The position numbers and the translations under genes are program-made. The notes under the pieces were generated by a model that did not search any database, was not told the origin of the DNA, and saw nothing but the letters and a program-made list of their open reading frames with translations. From Zingiber officinale (lineage: Eukaryota; Streptophyta; Magnoliopsida; Zingiberales; Zingiberaceae), in NCBI RefSeq assembly GCF_018446385.1, contig NW_024589898.1, positions 62,001-126,000 on the forward strand: DNA of 64,000 nt. The letters run 5' to 3'. This document shows, one piece after another, positions 49,744 through 60,330 of this stretch (its first letter is position 1; each line of letters begins with the position of its first letter).

Positions 49744-51394
49744 GCAGGAGCATCAGGTTCTACAGCTTGAACAATCTGTTTGCCCTTTTTTTTACAATCT
49801 GATTTTAAACTTCTCTGAGTTCTCTTTCTTTTGGGGCCTAGTACAATATTAATTGGCAGACTAGGGTTTATGCCTTCTTTATCCATGGTAGGGGATGCTC
49901 GTGTCTCTGCTGAGACCTTGCTTTGTATGACTTTTTAGAGCTCTTTAATTTTATTTTCAGCATCGGCAATGCTAGTGTCAGTCTTGTTGCCACTCCTATC
50001 CCATTCCTCACGTTGTTCACTTATTTGTAGATTTTTTCTTTAAGCATAGACTCCATGTCAACAATTATAATATCCTTTGCTGCTAAGAGACTATCCTTTT
50101 CTTTTATAATATCCTCCAAACTTTTAGTAGCTTTATGTAATTCTTAATTTAAACTTTCAATTTTTTCTCCCTTTTCCTTGCACTGACTACAATCTACCGT
50201 ATCTACACACTGCAATATACCTTCTTCGGCTTGATGTGGAGAGCCTTGCCCAACCAACTCAAGAGCTTTAGTTGGCGGAGCTAAGTTTGGTAGTAAATCC
50301 AACTCTGACTCTACCAAAATTAAATTTACTAAAATTTTATCTACAGTTACATAGTCTATCAACTTTTTGACTGTGTCAACATGATAGTTAGGCCAACTCC
50401 ACCGTAGTATTCTAGGAAATTGCTCAGGATGGTCTGGATCAATGATGTTGATGTGCTCACACACCCATATCTACAATATGATTATCAAAATAAATCATAT
50501 TCATAACCAATATCGTGAGATATATGTAATCGAACTTACAACCAAAATATTTGGAAATCCCTTGAGCAAGGGGGCCTTGAGCGTTGAATCAACAACTAGT
50601 GGTTTTGGTCTCAATGTAAGCTCCAAGACAACGACTTCTAATTGAGGAGTCATGAAACTGTATACTGCATTGCACCAGTTAAACCTAGCTAAGTTGTCAA
50701 AATCATCTACACAGTCAATTAGGGAGAGCGCGAGTATTCTAAAACACTGCTACTACCACAAAACATAACAATTGTAAAAAAATACAGGATATACAGCTGA
50801 CAGTATAGCTTCTCATTTGATCTCGACTTCATTATCAGTTTCCCCAAATGTTTGGCAGAACAATCAGAATCTTGGAAAAACTCCATGTACAGCGTGGTGG
50901 AGGCCTCATTTAAATCGAGACGAACTATCTCTCCATTGTTGGGTAGGCCTAAAATCAGTGCCACATCTACCATTGTAAAGTTTAATTTCTTCCCATGGAA
51001 GATATATTTTTGTTCCGCTTGATCCCAATTATCAAACATATTCTAGACCTGAGCTCTTACAAAAGAACTACTAGGAAGGTCGAGGATCCATGAAAAAGGT
51101 GTGCCTCGAATCTTCTGTTCTTGTTCTATACTCGGTTTAACAGGAAAATAAATTTTCTGAAGTGACAAATGGTACTTTTCCAGTTCATTCTTTTAGTTCT
51201 CTCTCTGTTGACATAACTTGGATAATTTGATCAAGCAGCACTTCCACTTGTTAACACTCCTTTTGTAGCCATTCTAAACCTAGCTACCATATAATCACAC
51301 ATAGAAAAATAACTATTAGATTCTGTAATAACGATGATGCTCTTATTCGAACATGCCCTTAACATTAATACAAACCCTTGATGAAACCATTATA

Positions 51395-52300
51395 GTACCA
51401 TATCAGGCCCAACGTAGTCCTGATATTGTACCATATCAGGCCCAATATGAGGCTGATTTTTTTTTTCCAAAACATGCTGCCACCCCTAGAGAGTTGTATA
51501 ACAGTGATGGATAGCAAGTTGATATACAACTACAAAAATATGGCTACTAGGTACTTCCAAAACGTGCTGCCACCCTTAGAGAGCTATACAACAGTAATGG
51601 ATAGCACCGTTGGAGTTCTTGCAATACCAGAATCTAACCAGACTTGAAATGGGTTTAATCAGAGGTGTCTAGGTCCATCAGTGGGTTTTGACCAAAACCC
51701 ACTGATGGCCCTACGCTACTTGGATTTACTTGAAATCACGTTCCCTATGAAGGTTTGAGAGGGGAAATGATATATATGGTATCAAACCTTAGTTATACAC
51801 CCTAGATAAGAAGTTCTTACTCCGTGCCATTTGGCACGGAACAGTGCACTTATTATTATTTTTTTAAACGACAACCGGTGTCTAATTTTATTTTTAAGCA
51901 TCACAACAATCATTTTGTCTAAGTCTTAACTTATTTATAGTTTAAAACAATCAATTTGTCTATGTTTTAATATCAGGTCCAATATGACGTTGTTTTTTTT
52001 CCAAAACGTGCTGCCACCCCTAGAGAGCTGTACAACAGTAATGGATAGCACTTTTGGAGTCCTTGCAATACCAGAATCTAACCAGACTTGAAATGGGTCC
52101 AATCAGAGGTGTCTAGGTCCATCAGTGGATTTTGACCAAAAATTCACTTATGTCCCTATTCTACTTGGATTTACTTGAAGTCACGTTCCTTATGAAGGTT
52201 TGAGAAGGGAAATGGTATATTTGATGTTAAACCTTAGTTATACACCCTGGATAAGAAGTTCTTGCTCTGTGCCATTTGACACACAACATGTGCAACTTGG
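51395..52300 (-). repeat. Two inverted copies of the 480-bp MULE array unit
   Basis: The reverse complement of the left array is seen: CCATATCAGGCCCAA, CAGAATCTAACCAGACTTGAA, GGTCCATCAGTGGGTTTTGA, CTTAGTTATACACCC, then a second, more diverged copy from about 51970. The units separate Ulp1 copies A and B and are opposite in orientation to the 31.3-36.7 kb array. Confidence 0.88.
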
Positions 52301-52651
52301 AGGTACAGGGCTAACACACAATATTTTTATTTACTCATAACTTAGTTATTTTGGAGTTCCATAATTACATGCCTAATTCAAATTTCGATGCAAACCTTGT
52401 ACACTTGAAACCGAGTGTTGGACCTATCCTATTTGGATTTCTGAAAAATCCCAACTATTACAAAGTTTTTAGTTTTCAAAAGATAGCTATGGCGTGTAAT
52501 AGAATTTATATAAATTATGTCTCTTTTCACTGATAAGCACCAACATGATAATTTGGATATTGTGATTTTTAGTTCACTAATCACTATGCAATAGTATTAT
52601 TATTCCTTTGATAATTTAGTATACTCTTATCATATCATACATACTAGTGTT

Positions 52652-55600
52652 TTAAACAACATAGACTACATACAAAGATATAAAACTACAAACACTACGT
52701 AATTGTACCTTTACATTCCCTACTAACTTTTTGCCGTACAACACTATGGATATGTAATCCAATGTTTTATAGAACTTATCCCTTAAAATTGATACAATTA
52801 CATCAATTCTAATGTTTTTCATGTCCCCTTGTTTGAGTCCATCTTCATATCGTATAGAAGACATCGAATGTATTGGATCACAAAGACGTCACAGTCAAGG
52901 CTGTAAATAACATCATCAATTTAATGTTCAATATTTTATATTAATATTTTCTATTGACACTATTTGCTCGACTTACCTGGCTTCTTGTTGTGGGCGTTCT
53001 ATTGTGCGAGACATCCATTGATCGAAGGGGTGATGCCTTTCAAATTTTGGATCAATAGCAGTAAAGTACTCACGACTTTAGAGTTTTAAATCTGATACCT
53101 ATAAGATTGAAGAGCAAATTTAAATTTTACATCAACTTGCATTTATACAACAATACAAACATACACATGAATATTGGATGCTCACTGCTGCACCAAATTC
53201 ATATTTGTATTTTCTTCCACTTGCTAGAGAATTGTAATGATTGAACGTCATTGATTTGATGTCCACCATCAACAAGTGGAAGTGTGCATTATCACTGAAC
53301 AAAGGTATAAAAATATACCTAACCTCTCCATCTTCTGTATATGTCTTTATCAGTTGTTGGAAGGCAACCTTTCTTGAGAATTTTATTAATGACTACAAAT
53401 ATGCAAAGTCATACATACTTAACCAAATAATAAAATGTATTCAAATTTTTACTATTCTCAAATTGATTCCTTACTGTGAAGAATGTTGAACAATAAATAT
53501 ACTTGTTGTATATCCTACCAGACGAGGATGCCCCTCTAAATAGAATTTTGCAATACGTGTCAATCACCTCCCCATTTGTCAGCATCTCTCCATTCACACC
53601 GGATAAGAGGGAATACACATTTAAAGCAAAGGGTGATTCCTCCCAAACTAAATCATTTGTAAACCTACAAAGTAAATTAGTGATTATAAGTCATAAAATT
53701 TAATTAGAGAATCATATAATTATCCAAATTAGAAAAGCATATAATTGTCTTGACTTATAAATTAATTAAATCACCTATGTAATTCACATACTTTAGTTTC
53801 TCCAACACTTTTAACAAGTACGCCACATCTTCATCTTGTTTTTTTTCTTCAAAGTCTTAAATTGCTTCTTCACAAACTATGGCCATCAACATAAAAGGAA
53901 TTTAAATAATGAATTCAATCAAACATATTACTATAAAATTTATAAATATCTACTCACATCAATGACTTGTTTCCTCATTTTGTTATGTTTGGCAATCCTA
54001 TCTGCATCCTTCTCTGCCTCTTCTTCATATTTGCCTTCCTTCAATTGTATAATGTCTATTTTTTCTTCCATATCATCCACATTATTTTTTCCTTTCCCAT
54101 TCTCCAGAACATCAGTTTCTTTTAAACATTTTTTTCCCTCTCCTTGTCTTGAAATGTTCTCCGCAGGCTCACATATTTGTATATTTCTCTACTGCCTTTT
54201 ATGTAAAAATTGGAGCCACAATGGACTATCAATTGGAGTATCCCTATAATCATAGCGACTTCTATCACGTCCTCTCCTCCTTCTTGTTGCAAAAGCTACT
54301 GGTTCACATTGAGGATCATCTACAGACTCGCAATATTGAGATTGCATACCTTTATTTTCTAATATTTTAAGTAATTCTTTCACCCTATCATTCAAATGCA
54401 TGTTCTCCATTGTTAGCTCCTTAATTCGGTTTGCCTGAATAATGTAATTACAATATTCCTTATTACTTTGGCTTCCTTCTTCATTTACTTCAAATTGTGA
54501 TGTCTCCATTGCACATGGAATGTTATCAACACCAACAAGGTTCTCAACCAATGATTTCTCATATTGGGTAGGGATTAGGTCAATCATAATCTGTCAAATT
54601 ATTATAACACATGTTAAAAAAGGATTTTTAACCTAACTAAAGTCATAGTAATGAAAATTTACATCTTCATATGAGACTCGATTGAACAAATCTCTCACCT
54701 TATTAATATATGAAGAAATATTCCTCCACTTATTTATTCTTGCTCCTTCTATTTTGTATGATTTTTGAATTGGAACATGCTCCAAAAATCATGCCTTATT
54801 CACCATCACAAGTGTTAACTATTCATACATATCCACAAATTATTATTAAATTTAACATCATTTATAAACTTACTGCCAAAAGACCAGCAAAACCCTTTAG
54901 GTAAGGGAGGTTGGGGTTAGAATGTAATGTCCGATTTGATGAAAATATGTCTCCAATCTTAGGTAATTGTGGAGTCATAAATTCATGGATAGCTTCAACC
55001 CAATTGAATCTAGCAAGATTCTCAAAATCATCTACTATATCTATAAGACATAACGGAACCTTATATGTACTAGAAGAAAATAAGACACAGACAAATATAT
55101 ACAAAATATAGAATTTGTAAAATAATAAAACATCATTTTCTTATTCAACGCGATTGGTATAAAATTTAAGCAACTCCTCAATTCTTAATCTAGTAGCTTC
55201 TTTTTTGTTTGAGAAGTATGTTAGAGTTCGCTGGATGCTTTATTTGAATTGATCGGGATCGAAGCTCCTGAGTCTGCAATACCAAGCAGCAATGAAACGT
55301 CTCTTCTTGTGAAGGCAATTGGAACACCTAACCAAGTTAAATGATTAGTTGACATCTATGAATATATACATAAGTATTGGGTAAACCGTGAACCTGATAT
55401 GATATCGTATCAGGCCCACATTAGGCCTGATACGATATCATATCAGGCCTAACGTAGGCATGATATGATCGTATCAGGCTTACGTTAGGCCAGATATTAT
55501 ATCGTATCAGACCCTCATTTGCCATAAGACCCCACTATCAGTGCCATTAGCTGACTAAATTATTCACCTTTGCAAAATATTTTATTTTACTATACAACTG

Positions 55601-56032
55601 CTTCGTGATTAAATTACAAAATTATAAATTGTACCTGAGAATCTAAAAGTTTGAGTACTTGAATCCCAATTTTGAAATATATTGACCGATATACCACGGA
55701 TATGCTGCATATCTTGTATGTCCAAAAATATACTAAAGGGTGACTGTTTGATCAATGCTATGTGTTGGTCATGTAAAATAACAGATCCATGATACCTTCC
55801 TTTCTTTGTGGATGCTTGAAAAAAATTTTAAAGTGACTTAAAACACTGTTCCATTGCAGTTTCTATCCAACATCAACTGAACTCTACCATTTAGAAAATT
55901 TTAAAAATTTTATTCATACTCGTTGAGCTTTTTCAAAATAACAGAGTTTTAAAATCAAAGAATTTAAGGTGATACCTTTACAGATAATTAAAGTGGAGAG
56001 GATGATACACCCGATTTACTTCTTTGCGCCAT
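52652..56032 (-). pseudogene. DUF1985/plant-mobile-domain plus Ulp1-protease gene, copy B, decayed
   Basis: Paralogue of copy A in the same orientation. Minus-strand order: possible start MAQRSKSGVSSSPL (56032); SPFSIFLDIQDMQHIRG (about 55.7 kb); VPIAFTRRDVSLLLGIADSG (55.3 kb); LIDIVDDFENLARFNWVEAI (about 55.0 kb); a coiled coil with RRRRGRDRSR (54587-54189); VIDTYCKILFR (about 53.55 kb); YIFIPLFSDNAHFHLLMVDI ending in HYNSL (about 53.2-53.3 kb); and LDCDVFVIQYIRC (Cys codon 52891-52893). The same blocks in the same order as copy A show a duplication. His and Cys of the triad are kept and the Asp position again reads Asn. Stops between blocks make an intact product unlikely, though some could be introns. 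Confidence 0.72.
55395..55510. repeat. Cluster of nested palindromes near the right end of the MULE
   Basis: CCTGATATGATATCGTATCA is followed after a short spacer by its inverse CCTGATACGATATCATATCA, then further TATCAGGCC and GGCCTGATAC words. It is the same motif family as the 32-bp palindrome but with GATATC centres. Confidence 0.85.
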
Positions 56033-56294
56033 TCTGAAAGGAGATTATTGACGGAAGCCCTACAACCCTTCACCGGGTCTCATGAACACAGTGGATTTTT
56101 ATGTCTATATGCTTGATGCCGCTTGAGAGAGACAAGAAGACAGTACGTAGGGTTTCACTGCTGGGACGATTTCACCACAAAATTGGAGCTGCAATCGAAG
56201 AATTACGAACAACACCCAGGCATGCACGAGTTGACAGAGGGAAGGAGAAAAATGATCGCATATTTATTTTTAAATCAAATTATTTCAAAATGTG

Positions 56295-56484
56295 GTTCGA
56301 ATGTCTGGAAAATCTCGACTAAAGAGAGGATGTTGACGAGAGGGTTAAAATGAGAATTACACATCACTTAACTACACCTTTTGATAAATACACAACTACG
56401 ATACGACTTTTGATAATTTTCTTATTCTGCGTACGACTTTTGATAATTTTCTTATTCTGCGTACGCCTTTTGATAAATTACCAT
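56295..56484 (-). repeat. Right terminal inverted repeat of the giant MULE
   Basis: Its reverse complement matches the left terminus in order: GGTAATTTATCAAAAGGCG, CCTCTCTTTAGTCG, ATTTTCCA, CATTCGAACCACA. It also holds a direct 30-bp repeat (TACGACTTTTGATAATTTTC then TTATTCTGCG), present twice plus a partial copy at about 56405-56475. Confidence 0.65.
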
Positions 56485-57010
56485 ACAACAAATATTGATT
56501 TCTTAAATACAATGTCATAATATTATTATTTTTTAAAATCCAACATTGCAATATTAACATGGAATATAATCATGATTAACCAAAAAGGTAAAATGAAAAA
56601 TAAATGTCATTTAAAAAATTTAAAAGCTACATATGTCTTTAAGAATTTTACAATTTTAAGTGTGCATTTTGATAATTGTCACATAAACCAGAGTAGATGA
56701 TGAACTAATCGATATCATGCTAATAGGTCTTGGGTCTGATTCTATGATTTAATATGACGACTTAACCTTTTCTCTTACCGTGGTGGTAAGCAACTGTCCA
56801 AGCTATTGAGGGAGAGAGTTTTCTCCTACCAATAGGCAATAGTTGATGATGAACCAAATGACTTATAATCATTTACTTATGCCTTAATTTACAAAACCAT
56901 TTCTTTATTTTATTTTTATCAATCCCATCAATTATTTAATATTTACACCGTGGGAACCAAAAGCCTAACTAACCTACGGGCTGCGGCAGTCACTTTAAAG
57001 CCATTGCAAC
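56485..57010. other. AT-rich DNA right of the MULE
   Basis: No gene or repeat is recognised. The last part probably holds the 3' UTR of the minus-strand gene that ends at 57011. Confidence 0.45.
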
Positions 57011-58012
57011 CTACGGCGAAGGGCTTCGCCCGGCGCCGGCCGATCCCATCGCCGACGCCTTCTTCAACTCCTCTCTCGCGTTTTCAACCGACGTACCTGG
57101 ATTCCTAGTTCTACTCTTCCCGCTGTCTCCTCCTCTTCCAACAGCCGGTGCCACTGCCTTCCAACCCCCGACCTCGTTCCGTAGCTCCTCCACCGCCTTC
57201 CTCAGCGCCACGTTCTCCGCCCGCATGGACTCCAACTCTCTCCTCACCGACGAACTTCTCTCCGGCGATTCGATGTCCTGTTCTTCGCTGGCACGCCCAC
57301 TTGCGCTCCCGCGCTCGATCGAGATCTTGCTCATCGTTAGGAGTGGCAGTTTGCTGAGCGAAATGCCGCCGGCCGTTCTCGCGCCGATCGCGGCGCGGAG
57401 CTCGGGCGGTACTGTCAGCCCCCACTTGAACTTGAGGGCGGTATGCGCCCGAATCGGGAGGACGGTGCTCGCAGTGACCTCATACCCGGAGAGGAGTCCA
57501 TGAATCCCGCTCGCGACGTCGTCGCTGGAGAAAAAACCGTTCGATTTCTTCTCGAAGTGGTTCTCCGCAATCGGCGCCTCGAACCCGTCGCCATTCGGGG
57601 TTGGCTTGGCCGGGATGGCGGCGGCTGTCGCAGAAGTGATGGTCTTCTTGACGGCGAAGTCCCCGATCTGAGGTTTGAAGCGCACAGAGAAGACGGGGCC
57701 GGCTCCTCCGGGGCAAGCGAGGAGGCCGAACTCGGCGGCCATGGAAAAGGGTGATCCTTTATCGGGAGAGCCGAGGGCGCCAAGGCCGGTCTTGAGGACG
57801 AGGGCGAAGGGGGAGGCAGGATCGTTGGGGCGATAGGCGAGGCGGAGGGAGGGACCGGAGGCGAAAGCGGTGGAGAGGTCGAGGCGGAGGTGGCGGGCGT
57901 CGTCGAGCGCGGAGCCGAGGCCGGAGACGAAAGGGAGTCCCAGGATAGTGATGGGGACCTTGGCCCGTACCAGGGGCTTGCCGTCGTCGCGGATTTTGAG
58001 CGACGCCTTCAT
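57011..58012 (-). CDS. Single-exon plant protein of unknown function, C-terminal coiled coil
   Basis: 333 residues from the ATG at 58012, beginning MKASLKIRDDGKPLVRAKVP. The reading frame is open a little farther upstream, but only from a TTG, so this ATG is chosen. The N-terminal two thirds are rich in short alternating hydrophobic strands (ITILGLPFVSGL, LRLDLSTAF, PSLRLAYRPNDPASPFALVL, FSVRFKPQIGDFAVKK). This is a pattern I associate with a conserved, uncharacterised plant family; a beta-barrel-like fold is a guess. A Ser/Glu-rich linker leads to a coiled coil at about 257-284 (RRELESMRAENVALRKAVEE) and a basic Ser-rich tail. There is no signal peptide and no clear hydrophobic helix. It is GC-rich, intronless and apparently intact. 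Site II-like promoter words lie upstream. The function is not known to me. Confidence 0.8.
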   Translation of the reverse strand: MKASLKIRDDGKPLVRAKVPITILGLPFVSGLGSALDDARHLRLDLSTAFASGPSLRLAYRPNDPASPFALVLKTGLGALGSPDKGSPFSMAAEFGLLACPGGAGPVFSVRFKPQIGDFAVKKTITSATAAAIPAKPTPNGDGFEAPIAENHFEKKSNGFFSSDDVASGIHGLLSGYEVTASTVLPIRAHTALKFKWGLTVPPELRAAIGARTAGGISLSKLPLLTMSKISIERGSASGRASEEQDIESPERSSSVRRELESMRAENVALRKAVEELRNEVGGWKAVAPAVGRGGDSGKSRTRNPGTSVENAREELKKASAMGSAGAGRSPSP

Positions 58013-58194
58013 CGTCGCCGGCGGCGATCTCGCAACGATTCGATCGATTCCCAAGATAGATCGAGGTTAGGGTTGGCAATTTGGGGAAATGGACGATGAC
58101 AGGCGGCGGGTATTCTCTTTCTTTCCTTATTTTTTTTTGCCCTTTTTCTTTTCGTTCACGTTCTCCGTGTGATATCATAGAGAGCAACAGCCTT

Positions 58195-58246
58195 GTTGGG
58201 CCTTGTGGGCATTAGGCCGAAATGAATGTCGCAGCTATTGGGCCGC
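58195..58246 (-). promoter_or_regulatory. Cluster of TGGGCC/TGGGCA (site II-like) elements
   Basis: TTGGGCC, GTGGGCA, AGGCC and TTGGGCC occur within about 50 bp, roughly 185-235 bp upstream of the ATG at 58012. TGGGCY site II elements, bound by TCP factors, are frequent in plant promoters of growth-linked and organelle-related genes. Inferred from motif density only. Confidence 0.4.
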
Positions 58247-58640
58247 AGCGAATCTAATAGCTCAAGCATTCAGTATTCTCACTTTTTTTTTCCTCTCGCT
58301 GTCGAATTTACTAATCTCTCCCCCGCACTAAGGCGGCTAAGAAATTTAATCAACAATCAAGTTCTAGTCCACCAGGGAAATGATAATTAATGATTAAATG
58401 AATCAAACAGGGATATTTCTCACCTATAACATGTTCTTCGTTTCCACGATAATCATAATTTATTCAGTAAATACTTATATAACCGATTTTATGCACTGTA
58501 AAACTATCTTTTTGGAAGCATATAACCGATTTTATGCACTTTGATATTAACATGGTTAATTAAGATGTTACAATACGACACGATCTGAATCATGATCGAA
58601 CTAGAAATTAAAAATGGTAGAAAATCGCAAAGAAACTTAA
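58247..58640. other. Intergenic DNA between two minus-strand genes
   Basis: AT-rich. A short duplication (CATATAACCGATTTTATGCAC-like, near 58476 and 58518) is the only structure seen. It probably includes the 3' UTR of the gene ending at 58641. Confidence 0.4.
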
Positions 58641-59003
58641 TCAGATCGGCCGATGTCCGGAATTCGACCTCTTTATGAACTCCAAACACTCCTCGATCGC
58701 CTCCGAGTTGGATCGGCTGCACGACCTGCGCTCCACCGCCGCTCGGCGCCGGACTCCGGCTCTTCTGCCACCGGCGTCGTCGTCGTCGACGCCTCGCGGC
58801 CAACCGAAGAAGCCTCGTTTAACCACCCGCAGGCATCGCCGGAAGAGGAGGCAGAGCTTGAGTCGGGGCACAGAGATGCCTCCGATTAGGAAGCGGCCAC
58901 GGCGGCACCAGCGTGAGCTCAGGCCAAGGCCGGTGCTTGTGCTATAGGGGAGGCGGCGGCGCCGACGACCGCGGAGGCCGATGTAGGTGACCTTCTCGTC
59001 CAT
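58641..59003 (-). CDS. Small basic protein, possibly Josephin-like plant family
   Basis: 120 residues from an ATG at 59003, beginning MDEKVTYIGLRGRRRRRLPY. It is very Arg-rich, with a central hydrophobic/Cys stretch (RLKLCLLFRRCLRVVKRGFF) and a C-terminal SNSEAIEECLEFIKRSNS. An EAIEDCIEFxxxS-type tail after a basic, Ser-rich body is what I recall from short plant proteins annotated Josephin-like, which lack the catalytic Josephin fold. There is no confident signal peptide. The GC-rich single exon in AT-rich surroundings and a clean ATG favour a real gene. The function is unknown; a spurious GC-rich frame remains possible. Confidence 0.55.
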   Translation of the reverse strand: MDEKVTYIGLRGRRRRRLPYSTSTGLGLSSRWCRRGRFLIGGISVPRLKLCLLFRRCLRVVKRGFFGWPRGVDDDDAGGRRAGVRRRAAVERRSCSRSNSEAIEECLEFIKRSNSGHRPI

Positions 59004-60330
59004 TTAATTTCCAGCAGATTCATGAATTATAGTCAATGGCAGTAGGAGATCTATCTCTTGGCCTATACACATATGAATTAATAGCATCGCCTCGTCGTCG
59101 ATGAGTAGTTGAGGGTATAAGTCAAAGATGCCCCCGGCACAGTTTTTATTTGGATAGGGTATTATTGTAATAAGTCACTTGACTCAGAGCTAGCAAAACG
59201 TTCCGTTATTTATCTTCTTTTATCCCATATGTATAATCTTGGATGGGTCTCCAATGTCTTCTCGGATGGGTCCAATAGTTAGCGCATGAGATGTTTTTAT
59301 AATGAAATTTGGGGTTTGAATCTTGATAAAATCGAGATAAATATATCTCTTATGTGCTAGTCACTATTCTAAAAATTAATAATCGTCTATGATTTATCTC
59401 CTCTAATGTATTTGTGAATGAAATATTTCTATTTAAAAGGAGAAACAATGGTTTCTTCTCCATTAAAAAAAAGTAACTGATGATTAGATAATAGAAAATT
59501 TGAAATGATCCGATTAAATTTTACAAAACTTTTTCATGGACCTTCAGACTATATCGAGAAATACTTATGAGCGACTTAAAAAAATGTCGTCATCCAAAAA
59601 TCTCGTTGACAGTATGCAACCAAGCGTCGTTCTTTCATCCCACAATCGATCGATGTGCTTTCGTTCTCTGTTGACTGATCGAGGGGCTTTTGTTCCGCAG
59701 CCGATTTTTGACCAATGCTTAATTAGAATTTCAAATCAATTAAGCCCATTGGATTTAATTTAAAACTCAATTTAATCAATTTACTTTAGAATTAGGTCCA
59801 TTCGATTTCTCATGTCCTAAAAAACTTCTTAATTGTAGTCTCATTAACTCGAGTAAACATTCGCACATGCTCAAATTGACACTCACAGGAGCGTAGATCT
59901 TATACTCTTCCAGTCAACTGAACTGATAAATGTTACAGATTTCGACAACTCAAATAATTATGAGCATTAGAGGAAACTGATCACTGCAATCTATTTGCAA
60001 AATAGCTCATTCATATTCCTATTTGATCACTTGGAGAAAAAAACGAACTATCGACACAATAAACTTCACACCACCGCTCGCGGCTAGAACCTACGAAAAC
60101 GCTCATAATTGTACAAGACGCTAGTTCTTGAAGAAAGTTGCTAGCAACTTGTGAAACTGAGGAAGAAGCTCACTGGGTGAAGTGTATCAAAGGATTTCTA
60201 TTGAATTTGAAAGTATGGTATGGTTAATTCGAAACATTATGTTTTAAAAAATATCGATTTAATTGATGGTTTTAAAAGCCTAAATTCAATTAAACAAACT
60301 AAATCGAATAAATCAGTCAATTGTTATTGA
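59004..60330. other. Intergenic DNA
   Basis: No gene supported. 59536-59763 is open on the plus strand but shows no family motif or codon-use signal I can recognise. Confidence 0.45.

Larger units (their letters stand above)
46071..51272 (-). pseudogene. DUF1985/plant-mobile-domain plus Ulp1-protease gene, copy A, decayed
   Basis: Ulp1-type C48 proteases cleave SUMO-like modifiers; transposon versions carry an N-terminal DUF1985/PMD-like domain. On the minus strand, in order: an N-terminal segment (TPFSWILDL, 51.1 kb); a DUF1985-like block (NFTMVDVALILGLPN, about 50.97 kb; LARFNWCNAVYSFMTPQLE, about 50.65 kb); a coiled coil (about 50.13-49.9 kb); a basic GPKRKRTQRS patch (49.8 kb); and the protease, with INVYSDIL (46.86 kb), DDHWHLMVIYLEEGHIIHYN (about 46.56 kb) and RLDCAFFMMRY (Cys codon at 46203-46205). 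Solo LTR 3 splits an exon after the basic patch. The triad His and Cys are present, but Asn stands where catalytic Asp is expected. Several stops and frame changes show decay. Confidence 0.75.
25064..56484. mobile_element. Composite giant Mutator-like element with Ulp1-type genes
   Basis: The two ends carry degenerate inverted repeats. Between them lie a decayed MULE transposase (28.9-31.0 kb), two DUF1985/Ulp1-like genes (46.1-51.3 and 52.6-56.0 kb) and repeats sharing the word CCTGATAT/ATATCAGG, which occur from 25.7 kb to 55.5 kb. MULEs carrying Ulp1-like proteases (KI-MULE or CUMULE type) are known in plants, so the gene set fits one element. Its present size of about 31.4 kb is inflated by four copia LTR insertions and a nested CACTA. 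Without them about 15 kb remains. Flanks share only ACAAC and show no clean 9-bp target duplication, so the exact termini, and whether everything inside belongs to one element, are inferences. Confidence 0.62.

Noticed and set aside
56101-56353. Short plus-strand frames near the right MULE terminus
   Set aside because: They overlap the terminal repeat region and match no family; neither shows a partner exon.
57111-57754. Frames in other phases and on the other strand across the 57.0-58.0 kb gene
   Set aside because: GC-rich coding DNA leaves all frames open; only the minus-strand frame starting MKASLK has a consistent protein-like layout.
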